64,000 bases of DNA, taken from positions 3,968,001 to 4,032,000 of the forward strand of contig OZ017749.1 in NCBI GenBank assembly GCA_963969365.1. The letters are read 5' to 3'. This DNA is from Asterochloris sp. CNOR1. Taxonomy: Eukaryota > Chlorophyta > Trebouxiophyceae > Trebouxiales > Trebouxiaceae. Numbering within the stretch: position 1 is the stretch's first letter; every line of letters begins with the position of its first letter. The position numbers and the translations under genes were made by a program. Below are positions 52,601 to 62,327 of the stretch, piece after piece. The notes beneath the pieces are model-generated. The model was given only the letters and a program-made list of their open reading frames with translations, ran no database searches and was not told the DNA's origin.

Positions 52601-55600
52601 CGATCTGAGCATCCGGCCAGTTGTCCTCATCTGAACAATGCACCATGTGCAGCGTGCCAGCAGCTGTCAGGATGGCCACCACCTGCAATCAGCGGCAGTG
52701 ACCCCGGTCATAACCCATGCACTGGTGCAAGGCGCTCGGCTGCCAACTGTATTGTTACAGCACCTGCAAAAGCTGACAATGACAGCAGGAGAAGAATGGC
52801 GCTTACCAGAGAGCGCCCAACCACACAAAGATAGTCTGTACGTCATGAAATCAGGCCCGCAAATCTTAATTACAGCAGTGATACAATGATAGCATTGAAT
52901 CCAGACAGGTGAACGCACCTCTGCTGGGCCCTGGTCTCTGATTGCTACAGCCTGCACAGCGTGGGGGACCTGTACAGCAGCTGAGAACATGGGCGGCGGC
53001 ACGCACTCACGCCCAAGGGCTGTCAGCAGGACTCTGTGCCCATCCACCACCGCAACAGTGCCGCATTGGCTGGCAGCATAGGTGCTGGTGAAGGTCACCT
53101 GCAGGCACAGGGCCGTTAAGCACTCAACTTGAGGTCACCAACAGGGGCACAGGCCCTAGTGGAGTGAGCAGTCTGTGCCGAAGACACCAGCAGATACAGG
53201 GGTAAGGAAATGAGCAGGCGGCTCTAGCATGCTGCCTGCGGAGGCTGCCGCTCTTGTTGGCTCATGCCTTTCAGCCCAGCTAGCTATGAACATGGCTGAT
53301 GACGATTCCTCCTCTTGTGCCGAAATAAATCAAGCTTCCAGCACGTTCTTGAAAACAAGACCGACTTGATCTGCTTTGCAAAGCACTGAAAGTGATCTGG
53401 CAGGGCAACTGGAAGCAATCCTGAGTCATTCCCTGACATGGGAAGCAAATGTTCATGGTCCTTCCTTGCCGCATCAACGGCACCTCAGCATAGTGGTCTC
53501 GTGGATGGTGAAGGGACACAAGATGCAACTGTGCTGAATGCTGATAGAGGGTTGTGCTGTGCAAAGAAGCTGTCCAATCCACCTGTCCAGCTGGTAGGAG
53601 CCGGTGGCAGCAGTCGGTCACAGCCCTAGGGCACCAACAGCACCACTCGCACCCTCACCTGCCGGTGCAGGCCCTCTGCGGTGGTGGCTGCCAGCCGCAT
53701 GGGGTGTGCAGGGTCCCACTGTGCCACCACAGCAGCTGCGCCATCATACCAGTGCTCCGCCTTGCAGTACCACTTCCAGTTGCTGCGCTGCCAGACCTGC
53801 ACCCGGTGGTGCCCCTGTGGCTGTGCTGCCTGTGCAGCCCGCCCTGCATTCTGCCGCTGGGGCTGCTCAGCAGCTGGCTGCGACCTGGAGCCACAGCTGT
53901 GCTCAGCAGGCTGTGCTGCAGGCCCTGGCTGCGCCGCCTGTGCAGCCTGCCCATCAGCTGAAGGCTGGGGCTGCTCAGTGGCCAGCTGTGGCGCGGAGTT
54001 GCAGCTCTGCTCTGCAACGTGCCCGCTCTGCTGCTGCCTGCCAGCAAGGGATGCAGGGAGGCGTTCAGGTTGGCCCTCTAGGCCGTGTGCCGGCAGGCTG
54101 GCAGGTGACAGGACGACTGCCAGGCGCTCGGAGTCTGTGCTCCAGGCAAGGCTGCCGATGACTCCTGTAGGCACCAGCAGCAGTCTGCTTCAGCAGGCAG
54201 ATCTCTGGAGTATCCTGCCCTGAAGGTGCCTGGTGCTGGGTTCATTGCAGGCCAAGGGCCTATAATGCTCTCTGCCCTGAAGGCAGAAGCCAGAACTCAT
54301 GCTTAGAGCCTGTGCTCCAGGCAAGGCTGCTGATGACTCCTGTAGGTACCAGAAGCCTGTGTCAACATGCAAATCCTGTGGAGTATCCAGCCTGCAGGGT
54401 GCCTAGAACTGCTTCCAAAGCATCCTTTGGGCCCAGCAAGCCCTCTGTCCTGGAGGCAGTAACTAAAATGCAACCACAGCTCTGCTTTGTCACTGCTGCC
54501 TACATGCGCTGCTGTGTACTTGTACTTTGAAGGCTGAGCAGACCAACCCAAGTCTGTGGTGGAAAGCTGTGCGACACCCAGCAAGGACATTGGCCTGAGG
54601 GAAACAGCAGCAGCAAATGGAGATGTGGCCAGGGTGCAGATGTGCTCATGCGTCATGCTCAGCAATGTGTGCTCAGGCCCTGTGCGCAGACAGGTTCAAA
54701 TGTGTGAATGACAACGCTGATGAGCAATACCGTCAGTTGGTGCTGACAATCAATGGTGCTTATGTGACAGGACGCAGTGTGCAGGCAGGCTGATGCAGCT
54801 TGCCTTGGCCAGGAATCGAAAAGCCCCCATGTTGCAGCCCATTGGTCTCAAACAGCACCACCCGGTTGCCATGCTCTGGAGACGCCTGGGCAGCATACAG
54901 GTGGCGGCAGTTCGGCTGCCAGGCCAAGCAGGGCTGCAGTCCCTGCACCCCCTCCCCCACGCTGTGCAGGGCGCAGCTCTCACGTGTCCAGATGCGGACT
55001 GTGGCGCTCATCCCTGCAGACAAGCTGAACGTTGGTTACTCCTGATGTGGCAGATGAATGCTGTGTTTCTGCCTTCAGCCAGCTGGCACTGGGCGCATTC
55101 ACAGCTGCTGTGCTGGCGATCTCGCCAGGTGAGAACCAGCTCTTTATTGCTAAACAGCTAGAAAGTGGCAATGGACTACAAGAGAGCCCGTGCTCAAGCT
55201 CAGGGCTGCCATTAGCTGAAAGCAGCAGTCCCTCCTGAAGCAAAAATGGACACTGAGACCAGATGTGCATCAGGGCCTGGATCCCATATATTGTTACCAT
55301 CAATGATGTGCAAAGCAAAGCTTTAGGCAACAACAACCTGTTGAGTATGTTGTAAACCCCTTCTGCCTGTTGTCAGAACGCACATACGTGACTGCCCTTT
55401 TTCTGAGCTGGATGCCTTCACCCTGACAGGCCAGTCCAGGGCGTGCCCCAAGACGAGCATCACCACGTCAACAACAATGCTGAATTCAGTGGAGAAAACC
55501 TTTATACCGGTGGTAGGGATGCACAAAACTGGTGGAAAACCCCCTTCTACATGTGGTCAGAACGCACAGACGGGGACTGCCCCTTCCTGCGCTGGGTGCC

Positions 55601-57566
55601 TCTGCCCTGACAGGACAGTCCAGGGCATGCCCAAAAAGGGCTGCTGCTGACCTGGGGCCTGCCTGTCAGCGGATCTGATACCACCAATGATGTGCAAAGC
55701 AAAGCTTCACGCAACAACAAACTGACAAGTACGTCGTAAAACCCTTCTGCCTGTGGTCAGAATGCACAGACGTGACTGCTCCTTCCTGCACTGGATGCCT
55801 CTACCCTGACAGGTGAGTCCAGGGCATGCCCCAAAAAGGGTTGCTGCTGACCTGGGGCCTGCCTGTCAGCCGTGGCAAAGTATCTGCCATCCCCCCGCCA
55901 TGTGACTGCGACCTCCCCCGGCTGCAGCACTGCAGCAGACGGCGCTGCCTGGTCCTGAGGCCGCCTGCCTGTGTCCAGCCAGGACTGCAGGGGCACCTCT
56001 GCCAGCAGCTGCCAGTACTGCAGCGCAGTGAAAGCATGGTCTGCCAGTGCGCCTTGCAAAAAGTGCATCCCACGTCTGAAGATGGAAGGTCAGCATGATG
56101 ACACTTGATGAGCATCAGTGGAATGATGTGCTGATTTCCAGTAAGTGCTATCCTGCCTCAGCCCTGCAGTGGCTTGGAAAAAAGCACAATGCTGCTGTCG
56201 TTGAGAGATCATCCAACTCGCTGTGGTTTTGCTGACTGCAACATGTGGCACGCAAGGCGGGCAGGCATCTCTGCATCGGCATAGTCCTGCAGGTCACCAT
56301 GCTTCAGCAGCGCAGGCATGACTCCATGAGCAGCATCATGGGTCAGCACTTGCTGTCAGCAACCATTCCTTTATCTGCAATAGCTGACCAAATGATGGTG
56401 TAACGCCATGCGCTCAGCTGCTGCTGGCAGCCTCACCTTGCTCATGAGCAGCAGCTGGCGCTGCTGCGTGACCAGGACGACCAGCTCCCCATCAGGGCTC
56501 CAGGCAAAGGCAGCCAAGCCCCCCTGCACCGTGCCCACCTGCAGGCAACAAATTTGGGACAGCAGGGACAAAGCTCTGGCAGGGTGCTGAAATACCGTGG
56601 TGGTTGTTGTGCAGAGCCCCCTGGCAGGGCACAGCTGTGAAGCTCCTGGCAGCCTGTCACTGGTCAAAGGCCCATTGGTTGCCTCTTGCCAAGCATGGCA
56701 TGTCTACTATGCCCATCATGGTGGAAAGCGATGTGAAACTAAGCTGAAAACCTTCGAGACGTCTGGTCCCTGTGCACGTGGTGGGGCTACATGACTGAGT
56801 TGTGCATGTATATATGTCAGCTATGCCCGCACTGGGGGAAAGATTTAGGCAAGCTCAGGTTCATCTTGTTGTCCTTCATGGCAGCAAACCACCAGGTAGT
56901 CATGAAACTTGACAAGCTCTTTGGATACTTGCGGGGCACAGGACATCTCTCGTGCCACTCAAGAGGGGACCTGGCCCCAATGTTGTTGACCCTTGTTGTA
57001 CCTTGCCAAAACCCAGGAGCAGCTGATCCGCGCAGCGGCCCACCCACAAAAAAACGCTGTGCATCAAGTGGCACAGTAAGGAGGCTTTCATGCAGCAGAG
57101 CCCCCTAGACAACTCAGGCACATCAGTGTGCAAGCTTATGCAGTGTGGCAGTCCCTGAAGCCATGTGCTCACCACCTCGTGCCCGCCGCTCTCAGGCTCC
57201 AGCAGCAACAGGTCACCGCTTGACGCTGCTGCAAAGAGAGCACTCTCTTCTGGCAGGTACCAGAGCCCCACAGTCCCTGTTCCCTGGCAGACTTCTGCAC
57301 CTGGGAGCTCAGTGAGATTCCAGGCAGCAACAGCCTGCATGGCAGCGAGTAGTCATGCCAACTGTGTTTCTCTGGCAAAGCTTGCTAATTTACAGATCTG
57401 TGCTTTGCATTGGAGATACCTTGGAGTGCCGATAAGCTGTCACTGAGCATGCTGCATCTGCCACAAACAAAGTGCTGCTTTGGGCATCGAGGGCCGCACT
57501 GTGGATAGCACGCCCCTGTTGCGGCAGTTGCTGCCACTGATCACTTGTGTTCACCAGGTTACGCAT
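40688..57566 (-). CDS. ELP1: Elongator complex subunit ELP1 (IKI3/IKAP)
   Basis: The scaffold subunit of Elongator, which installs cm5-type modifications on wobble uridine of tRNAs. Start at 57566 (MRNLVNTSDQWQQLPQQG). Exons 57566-57420, 57334-57173 and 56538-56437 fit in phase (GTVGLWYLPEESALFAAASS; AFAWSPDGELVVLVTQQRQL). Further blocks: 56060-55825 (VAVTWRGDGRYFATADRQ), 55020-54790 (VRIWTRESCALHSVGE), 54165-53630 (SLAWSTDSERLAVVLSP, WYCKAEHWYD), 53098-52920, 52690-52480, 50830-50600, 49260-49100 (VLQLPRGNLEVVSPRILVL), 48640-48510 (YAEAWELATANRVDLNIMVD), 46370-46210, 45155-44920 (ALGMYDVELAYMVISHAQRD), 44610-44360 (FEDAAAAFLAAGALPEALRA), 43568-43368, 42885-42720, 42030-41820, 41450-41330 and 40915-40688. 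The C-terminal SSVVSGMSAYTS and KKKKGK stretches match the ELP1 tRNA-binding tail. The second propeller region holds a Gln/Ala-rich insert of about 70 residues. Confidence 0.93.
44030..44340 (-). repeat. Two copies of the AYQLGG exon end in ELP1
   Basis: The real exon ends EALRAYQLGGQWRMVFAVAGG with its donor near 44360. Degraded copies follow at about 44170-44290 (LRAYQLGCRAVWSLHRQVG) and 44030-44160 (WGAYWLGCYGVRLCPEE). Both lie inside the following intron, spaced about 160-190 bp. Confidence 0.85.
45320..45735 (-). repeat. Three copies of the ALGMYDVELAYM exon start in ELP1
   Basis: The real exon starts ALGMYDVELAYMVISHAQ at about 45157. Upstream in transcript direction are ALGMYDVDLLAHHLSS (about 45365-45320), VLGYYVSELACIVTSHAQ (about 45480-45425) and LGNYEVEEHVQAQ (about 45725-45685). 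The flanking intron (plus strand ccagctgagggatgaggtga, then cgtggagcagtcag) is copied with them, at 45181 and 45506. Confidence 0.9.
46290..46520 (-). repeat. Copies of an ELP1 exon start near the VATAVRQALEQAG block
   Basis: The real block (plus strand cagtggccactgccagcacc at 46363) has degraded upstream copies at about 46430 (gtcgttgccagcaccttgat) and 46500 (agtggccactgccagtcccc). Spacing is about 65 bp. Confidence 0.7.
46929..47024 (+). repeat. 24-bp minisatellite, four units, in an ELP1 intron
   Basis: The unit acaccctcacaactggccag plus ragg occurs at 46941, 46965, 46989 and 47013 with few changes. It lies between recognised ELP1 exons and is non-coding. Confidence 0.93.
49300..49570 (-). 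repeat. Two copies of the LAAQDVAVRTV exon start in ELP1
   Basis: The real exon (LAAQDVAVRTVEPGSRL, from about 49262 downward) is preceded in transcript direction by copies near 49385-49330 (GMAAHDMAVRSA) and 49560-49510 (LAARDTAFAHGGAS). The acceptor-side ctgcag context is partly preserved. Confidence 0.85.
54290..54420 (-). repeat. Copy of the SLAWSTDS exon start in ELP1
   Basis: Plus strand ctgtgctccaggcaaggctg, then cygatgactcctgtagg, occurs at the real exon edge (about 54135-54175) and again at 54309-54347, about 173 bp upstream in the transcript. Confidence 0.88.
55290..55870 (-). repeat. Multi-copy array after the ATADRQ exon of ELP1
   Basis: The segment ggtcagaaygcacagacg ... ctgacagg...agtccagggc recurs from 55373, 55556 and 55755. 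The sequence gatgtgcaaagcaaagctt occurs at about 55306 and 55691. The unit nearest the exon holds the real donor; the copy at about 55640-55670 repeats cagcagcaggtc-type donor sequence next to a degraded exon end. Confidence 0.88.
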
Positions 57567-57656
57567 GTGAATGTTGAGCCAGTCTTGGCTGACCTACTCA
57601 TTGTTTTTTCTTGTCTTAGACGCAGCTGTGGGGCTGAATCTTCCCGCTGTTGCCAG
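57567..57656. promoter_or_regulatory. Compact divergent promoter of ELP1 and DNAAF3
   Basis: Only 90 bp separate the two start codons. The interval includes a T-rich stretch (ttgttttttcttgtcttag). Because ttgccag directly precedes the DNAAF3 ATG, that ATG could instead be inside an exon whose acceptor lies here, with the true start upstream and overlapping ELP1 antisense. Confidence 0.5.
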
Positions 57657-60600
57657 ATGCCAAAGGTGCTGGATGATCACAATGTGCACCAGTTCTGGGG
57701 CCTGTCACCTGCAGTTGATCTGGCAGAGGCTGCTTCATGCAGCACCTCTGGTATTAGCAATGATGGCCCCATCCGCATCCTGCAGGTGATGCATCAAGTT
57801 CTACCCCTGCATGGAGTATGCCAGCAGCAACACCAAAACACAGCAACCCCTGCCTGCAGATGGGGGCCTATGACTGCAGACACACAGCCCTCACTCTGGC
57901 CCGCCGGGCCCAGCATGCTGCTGTCAGCAACAAGGGCATGCAGCTTTACATTGTGGAAGACGAGCCTGAGGTGCTAGCCAGGCACCTGCTGCTGCTGAGC
58001 GTCCTCCTGGACAGGGCACTCCCTATCAGGGCCAGAGTGGAGACCTTCTTGGAGCTGCACGGGAATGCACTGCTGCAGCAACGCACCGCAGAGTATGCAG
58101 GTGAGCTCCTCTTCCCTTCTGGCTCGTGCAGGGGAGCACGACCATGGGCGAGGGGGCTTGCCCGCAGAGCTGCTTGGGTGCATGCCAGCAACGCATGGGC
58201 TGCTCACAGCGCAGCAGCTCTGCAAGTTGTCCAGCGGCACAGCTACTGCATTGGTGGCAAGCTGCAGCACTCAGCGCCGCCTCAATTGAAATTGTGTCTC
58301 TGCTGCCAGCATCTAATGCCCACCTGACTGGAACAAACTGTTGCTGAAGACATCTGAAGTGCACAAGCGCTGGTGGTGCCACTTCCCCCTGCCCTGACAG
58401 CAGCAGTGTGCACTGCATTGAGGCATCCGTCACTGTTTTGCAGCCAAGCGGGGCCAGCTGCTGGAGGACCTGGTGCTGGACGGCAAGTCTCCCCAGGGGA
58501 TGGAGGCCCTGGCAGCGCTGGCGGACTTCAGCAAAATGAAGTTCAAGGACCGTGACGCAGTGGCGGCAGCCCTGAGGCAGCTGAACCTGAAGGTGTGGCC
58601 TGGAGCGCGCATGAGATCAAGGCAGTCTTGGCACGCCATGCTGAGCCTGTGGTGAGCCCAAGTGACACTGGCGGAGGCTGGGCACAGAACTAATGTGGTG
58701 GCTGCAGCAAGAGGTGCAGCTTGCAGCCAGGGTGACGTAGCAGCCACGACGTCTTGGCAGTCCAGCACCAGTCTGTGTACACAGGCAGCTCTGCAAGCCA
58801 GGAGGGTCTGACTGCTTGGGTGCACTGGTGCCAGCAGCTGCACCACAGGATGCCTGTGAGGTCTGGTGCCCTTGCTGCAGGTGGCGGGCACCGTCCAGCA
58901 AGTCTGGCATTACTGTTTGCCCTTGTTGCAGGCGGCATACCTCCACATGAACCCTGGCACCTTGCAGTGCTATGTCCTGCATGCTGCAAGCAGTCAACAT
59001 GCCTGGAACCTGCAGGCAGTGCGCACCATTGAAGAGAGATGCTGTGATTTTCTGCTGCAGGTGGCCTACGACATGCAGAGAGCCTGGGAGGCCAGGTGTC
59101 GTAGCTACTACCAGGAGCGATATGACACCATGCGCAATGCGGTGAGGCCGCTGCAGACAGACTGCTGACCTTGTTTGAGGGACGTCCCAGGCAGTGGGGT
59201 CTGGCTCCAACTGGTTTGACCAGACCTTTCAGAGCCACAGCTGGAGGCAGTGTATGTGGGTGCAGCCCCGTCAGCCCACTGCAGCCAGTCCTGCCTGCAC
59301 TGCTACATAGCATGCTGAGAGGTACACAGGCCCAGGTGGACGCCAGCAGTGCAATGGGGCGTCTGCATTGCAGGCAGGGTCCAGCTACACAGCAACGATA
59401 CAGCCGCAGCGGCTGTGTGCCTCATGCATGAGACCCCACGCGGCTGCTAGCACCTTGACACAGTCTCACACTGAAGACTGGCTTTGCTGGAGGACGTGCT
59501 TGTGTGGGCACTGTCCTTGGACGCTCTCTCGACCTGACGCATGGTGATGGGCCGTCTGTTGTGGCCCTGTGTGTATGCAGTGTGGGGGTGTTTTTGAGTG
59601 TCCTTCAAATTGTGTACTGTGGCAATGGTGCTGATGAGGTCAAAAGATAAGCCTGTCTGCGCACCTGTCACTGTATGCAGATCGACTGGGACTACCACAT
59701 GAAGCTGGCCAAGCCTGGCGCCCTGGGAGGAGACAGCACCCTGGCTGCACACATCATTGCCCTGCCACACTTCAGGTGAGGTTATGACAATGTGGTGGCA
59801 GCAAGCTGCTCTGAGAGGTTCTGCTGTTGGCATGAAAGCAGCCTTGCATGCACTTCTTGTCGCAGGCCCTGCTGAGCAGCTTGACATCTCTGCAGCTCAG
59901 CATTACGTGCAGGGTCAGATAGTTGGTGAGCAAGCTTTGCTGCTCCCCTGGCAGCGCAGCCAGTGCATGCTTGGCATGTCACCGCCACGTCCCAGCTTCC
60001 CGAGACGGCAGCAGAATGCTTGACTGCTGGCGCTGCTGGCTGCAGGACGTGGCGATTAACAGGTTTGGCATATGAGCAGAGGGACTGCAGCTACCCACAG
60101 CCCAACCGCTTGCTGCTCAGCACAGCCCAGGGGCGCAGCAAGGAGTTCAAGGACAGGTGGGCTGCCATACTGTCAACCTTGGTCTACAGCATGCTACACT
60201 GCGCTGCCAACAAGTATGGTGCAGCTGTCCCGCCCAGAGGTGGTTGGTCCCGTTTTGGTAAGTTTGCATGTAAAGCCGGCAGGCTGTGGCAGGGTCCCTG
60301 TTGCCGTGCCCAAACCATGCACAGCTTGCAGCAGAGCCCCATGACATGCGAGCACAGCTGTTGCGCAGCTTGCCAGCAGGAGCCACAGCTCAGGCAGCCC
60401 TGCAGTGCACAACCTGCAGCATTGCCATTCAACAAGCAAGCACAGCTGCTGCTCAGCTGGCCAGCAGAAGCCCCCAACTTGTGCAGGCAGGTGCGACACC
60501 TGTGGGGCAGTACGCTGGGCACTTGGGCCAGTTGTTGCAGCCATCAAGGGAGGGGGGGGGATGCCTGTTGATGCCTGCAGGGCAGGGCAACAGAAGGCTC

Positions 60601-62098
60601 TGTCCGGGCCACAGTACAGAACATGATGCGACAAGCAAGAGCGCAGCATCCTGGGCCTAGGACCTCTGGCAGAAGCTCGCAGGCGTCCAATTTGAGGCTT
60701 GCAGGCCCAGACAGTGCATGTGGGCGCAGCAGCCCTCTGAGCAAGCTTTCTGGAGCTTCGAATGCCTCTCTGAGAGATAACAGCCCTGCTGGTGCCTGCA
60801 GGCAGGGCAATGACCGTGGGCGCAGTGTCTCAGCTTGGGGCTTCTGGGGGGACATCCTCAACTCCCCATACCACTGCTTTGGCACAGCCTGCGAGGACCC
60901 AGCTCTCTTCCGCGTCAGCAACCAGCGGTTTGTGCACACCTCTGTGGACGTGGCAGAGCGCAATGTGGAGGTAAACGCGTAGCAGGCAGTCCCTGTGTAT
61001 GGAAATGGAGCGTTGGCTGCAACAGTGCCTGCAAGGACTCAAGAGCTGTGCTGTGTGAGTAGTTTGTGAACATGTCTGTAGGCGGCAGAGCAACACTTGA
61101 GGTGGGCTGAGCTGTGGGCAGTGATGCAAGCAAAGCGCTGCGTATGCGCAACTTGTAGGCACCACCATCTTCCAGCATGGTCATTCTGGGGACCTCCAGC
61201 CCAGCTGGCTGCAATTGCATTGCCATGCCTGGCTCTTTGACAGTTTGCAGATGGTCGTGCAAGCCTTTGTCAATGAGCTGGCTGCATGTCAGGCGGCACC
61301 TCACGGGAGTTGAGTCAGTGCTTTCCTGGCAGCAGGCCCTGATCCAGGCACTGGAACCCACCGTCGACGCAGCAACAGCAGGAGGTGCAGCTGAGGGGGA
61401 GCATGCAGGCAATGGGCATGCCAGCCCGGAGCCAGCGCAGCAGGTGTGTAATGGCATGGCTCACTGCTGCGTTATGCAGCCTCAGGCTAGATGTGTCTGC
61501 CCTCTGCAGCAGGCGTGGCCCACTCATTTACACCATGGGTCTGCACAAGACGTTTTGTGCTTGAACTTCAGCTGTGTGACGCGGTTTTGAGTGTCTCCTC
61601 TGTGTTATGAGCTTGCCATTTTCAAGGGCCTGGTGCTTTTCTGCAGGGTCGGCACAGTCAGCGGTGGAGCAACTGTAAGCTGACGTTTCTGACTGGTGCC
61701 AGCGCTAAGCAGCTGACAGCACAGACCAAGCTCCATGCGGCCTTCTCTGTCATCTGCCTGGGGAATCAGCACGTGCACATGTTGGACCAGAAGCACAACC
61801 TGGTGCAGCTTGCCAGACCCGGCGGACTGCTGCTGGTCGAGACAGCCAAAAACACCCTGCAGCTGAGCAAGCAACAGGTAAGTAGCCACAAGGCAATGCC
61901 AGCCACATCTCTTTCTTGCGCAGCCAGCATGACAACCACCACCCTGCAAATGCCATGCAGGTGCAAACCTTCGCTGTTCTGATAGCAAAGAATGCAGCAG
62001 CTCCTGGCTGGGTGACAGAGGCCAATGAGAGCATCTCTTCAGCATGCCCCCCAGACTTTGCCAAATTCAGACTCGCTGCTGGCATTCCGTCTTCGTGA
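57657..62098 (+). CDS. DNAAF3: Axonemal dynein assembly factor 3 (DNAAF3/PF22)
   Basis: A cytoplasmic factor needed to preassemble flagellar dynein arms. Exons in phase: 57657-57785 (NVHQFWGLSPAVDL, the conserved FWGLSPA start), 57860-58100 (MQLYIVEDEPEVLARHLLLL, ETFLELHGNALLQQ), 58444-58592 (DFSKMKFKDRDAVAAALR), 59061-59141 (RSYYQERYDTMRNA), 59681-59775 (IDWDYHMKLAKPGA), 60046-60156 (LAYEQRDCSYPQPNRLLLS), 60802-60970 (WGFWGDILNSPYHCFGTACE, SNQRFVHTSVDVAERNVE), about 61250-61443 (ALIQALEPTVDAATAGG), 61647-61878 (KLTFLTGASAKQL, HMLDQKHNLVQL) and 61958-62098 (stop). WGDI, NPxxFGI-like and HNV/RNV signatures match DNAAF3. The block near 61250 needs a non-obvious junction, and the last exon is assigned by phase only. 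Confidence 0.9.
58925..58965 (+). repeat. Copy of a DNAAF3 exon start in the upstream intron
   Basis: tgcaggcggcatacctccac atgaaccctgg (58928-58960) resembles the real acceptor and exon at 59055-59090 (tgcaggtggcctacgacatg cagagagcctgg), about 130 bp upstream. A weaker gcaggtggcgggcaccgt copy lies at about 58878. Confidence 0.65.
60570..60740 (+). repeat. Two copies of the DNAAF3 exon 7 start
   Basis: The real edge, ggtgcctgcaggcagggcaa at 60791, has copies at 60571 (gatgcctgcagggcagggcaa, offset by one base) and about 60693 (gaggcttgcaggcccag, then tgtgggcgcagcag). Spacing is about 100-120 bp, in the preceding intron. Confidence 0.8.
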
Positions 62099-62327
62099 AA
62101 CTCCATTGCCGGCCCTTCAAGGATGATATCATCATTGCATAGTGTGAAGGCAGGTAGCATGGGTAGGCGATTATGCGCAAAGCAAGTAAACAGTTCATGC
62201 AGGGTTTGGTTGAGGTGCCAAGACAATCGTTTAACCTGAACCAGGGCCTGGTGGAATGGAATTGTTGACGACATCGATGAGCGTTTTGCCTTTTGATCCC
62301 CTCCCGTTCTTGCAGCTGCCACAGATC

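Noticed and set aside
57657-58592. Possible chromatin factor (SPT16-like) reading of the first plus-strand exons after ELP1
   Set aside because: The later blocks (WGDI, FLELHGN, IDWDYHMKL) fit DNAAF3 throughout.
61750-62322. A 190-residue minus-strand frame over the end of DNAAF3
   Set aside because: It overlaps two plus-strand exons that fit DNAAF3 in phase. No family was recognised, so it is treated as a chance antisense frame, though the part at 62000-62320 deserves a search.
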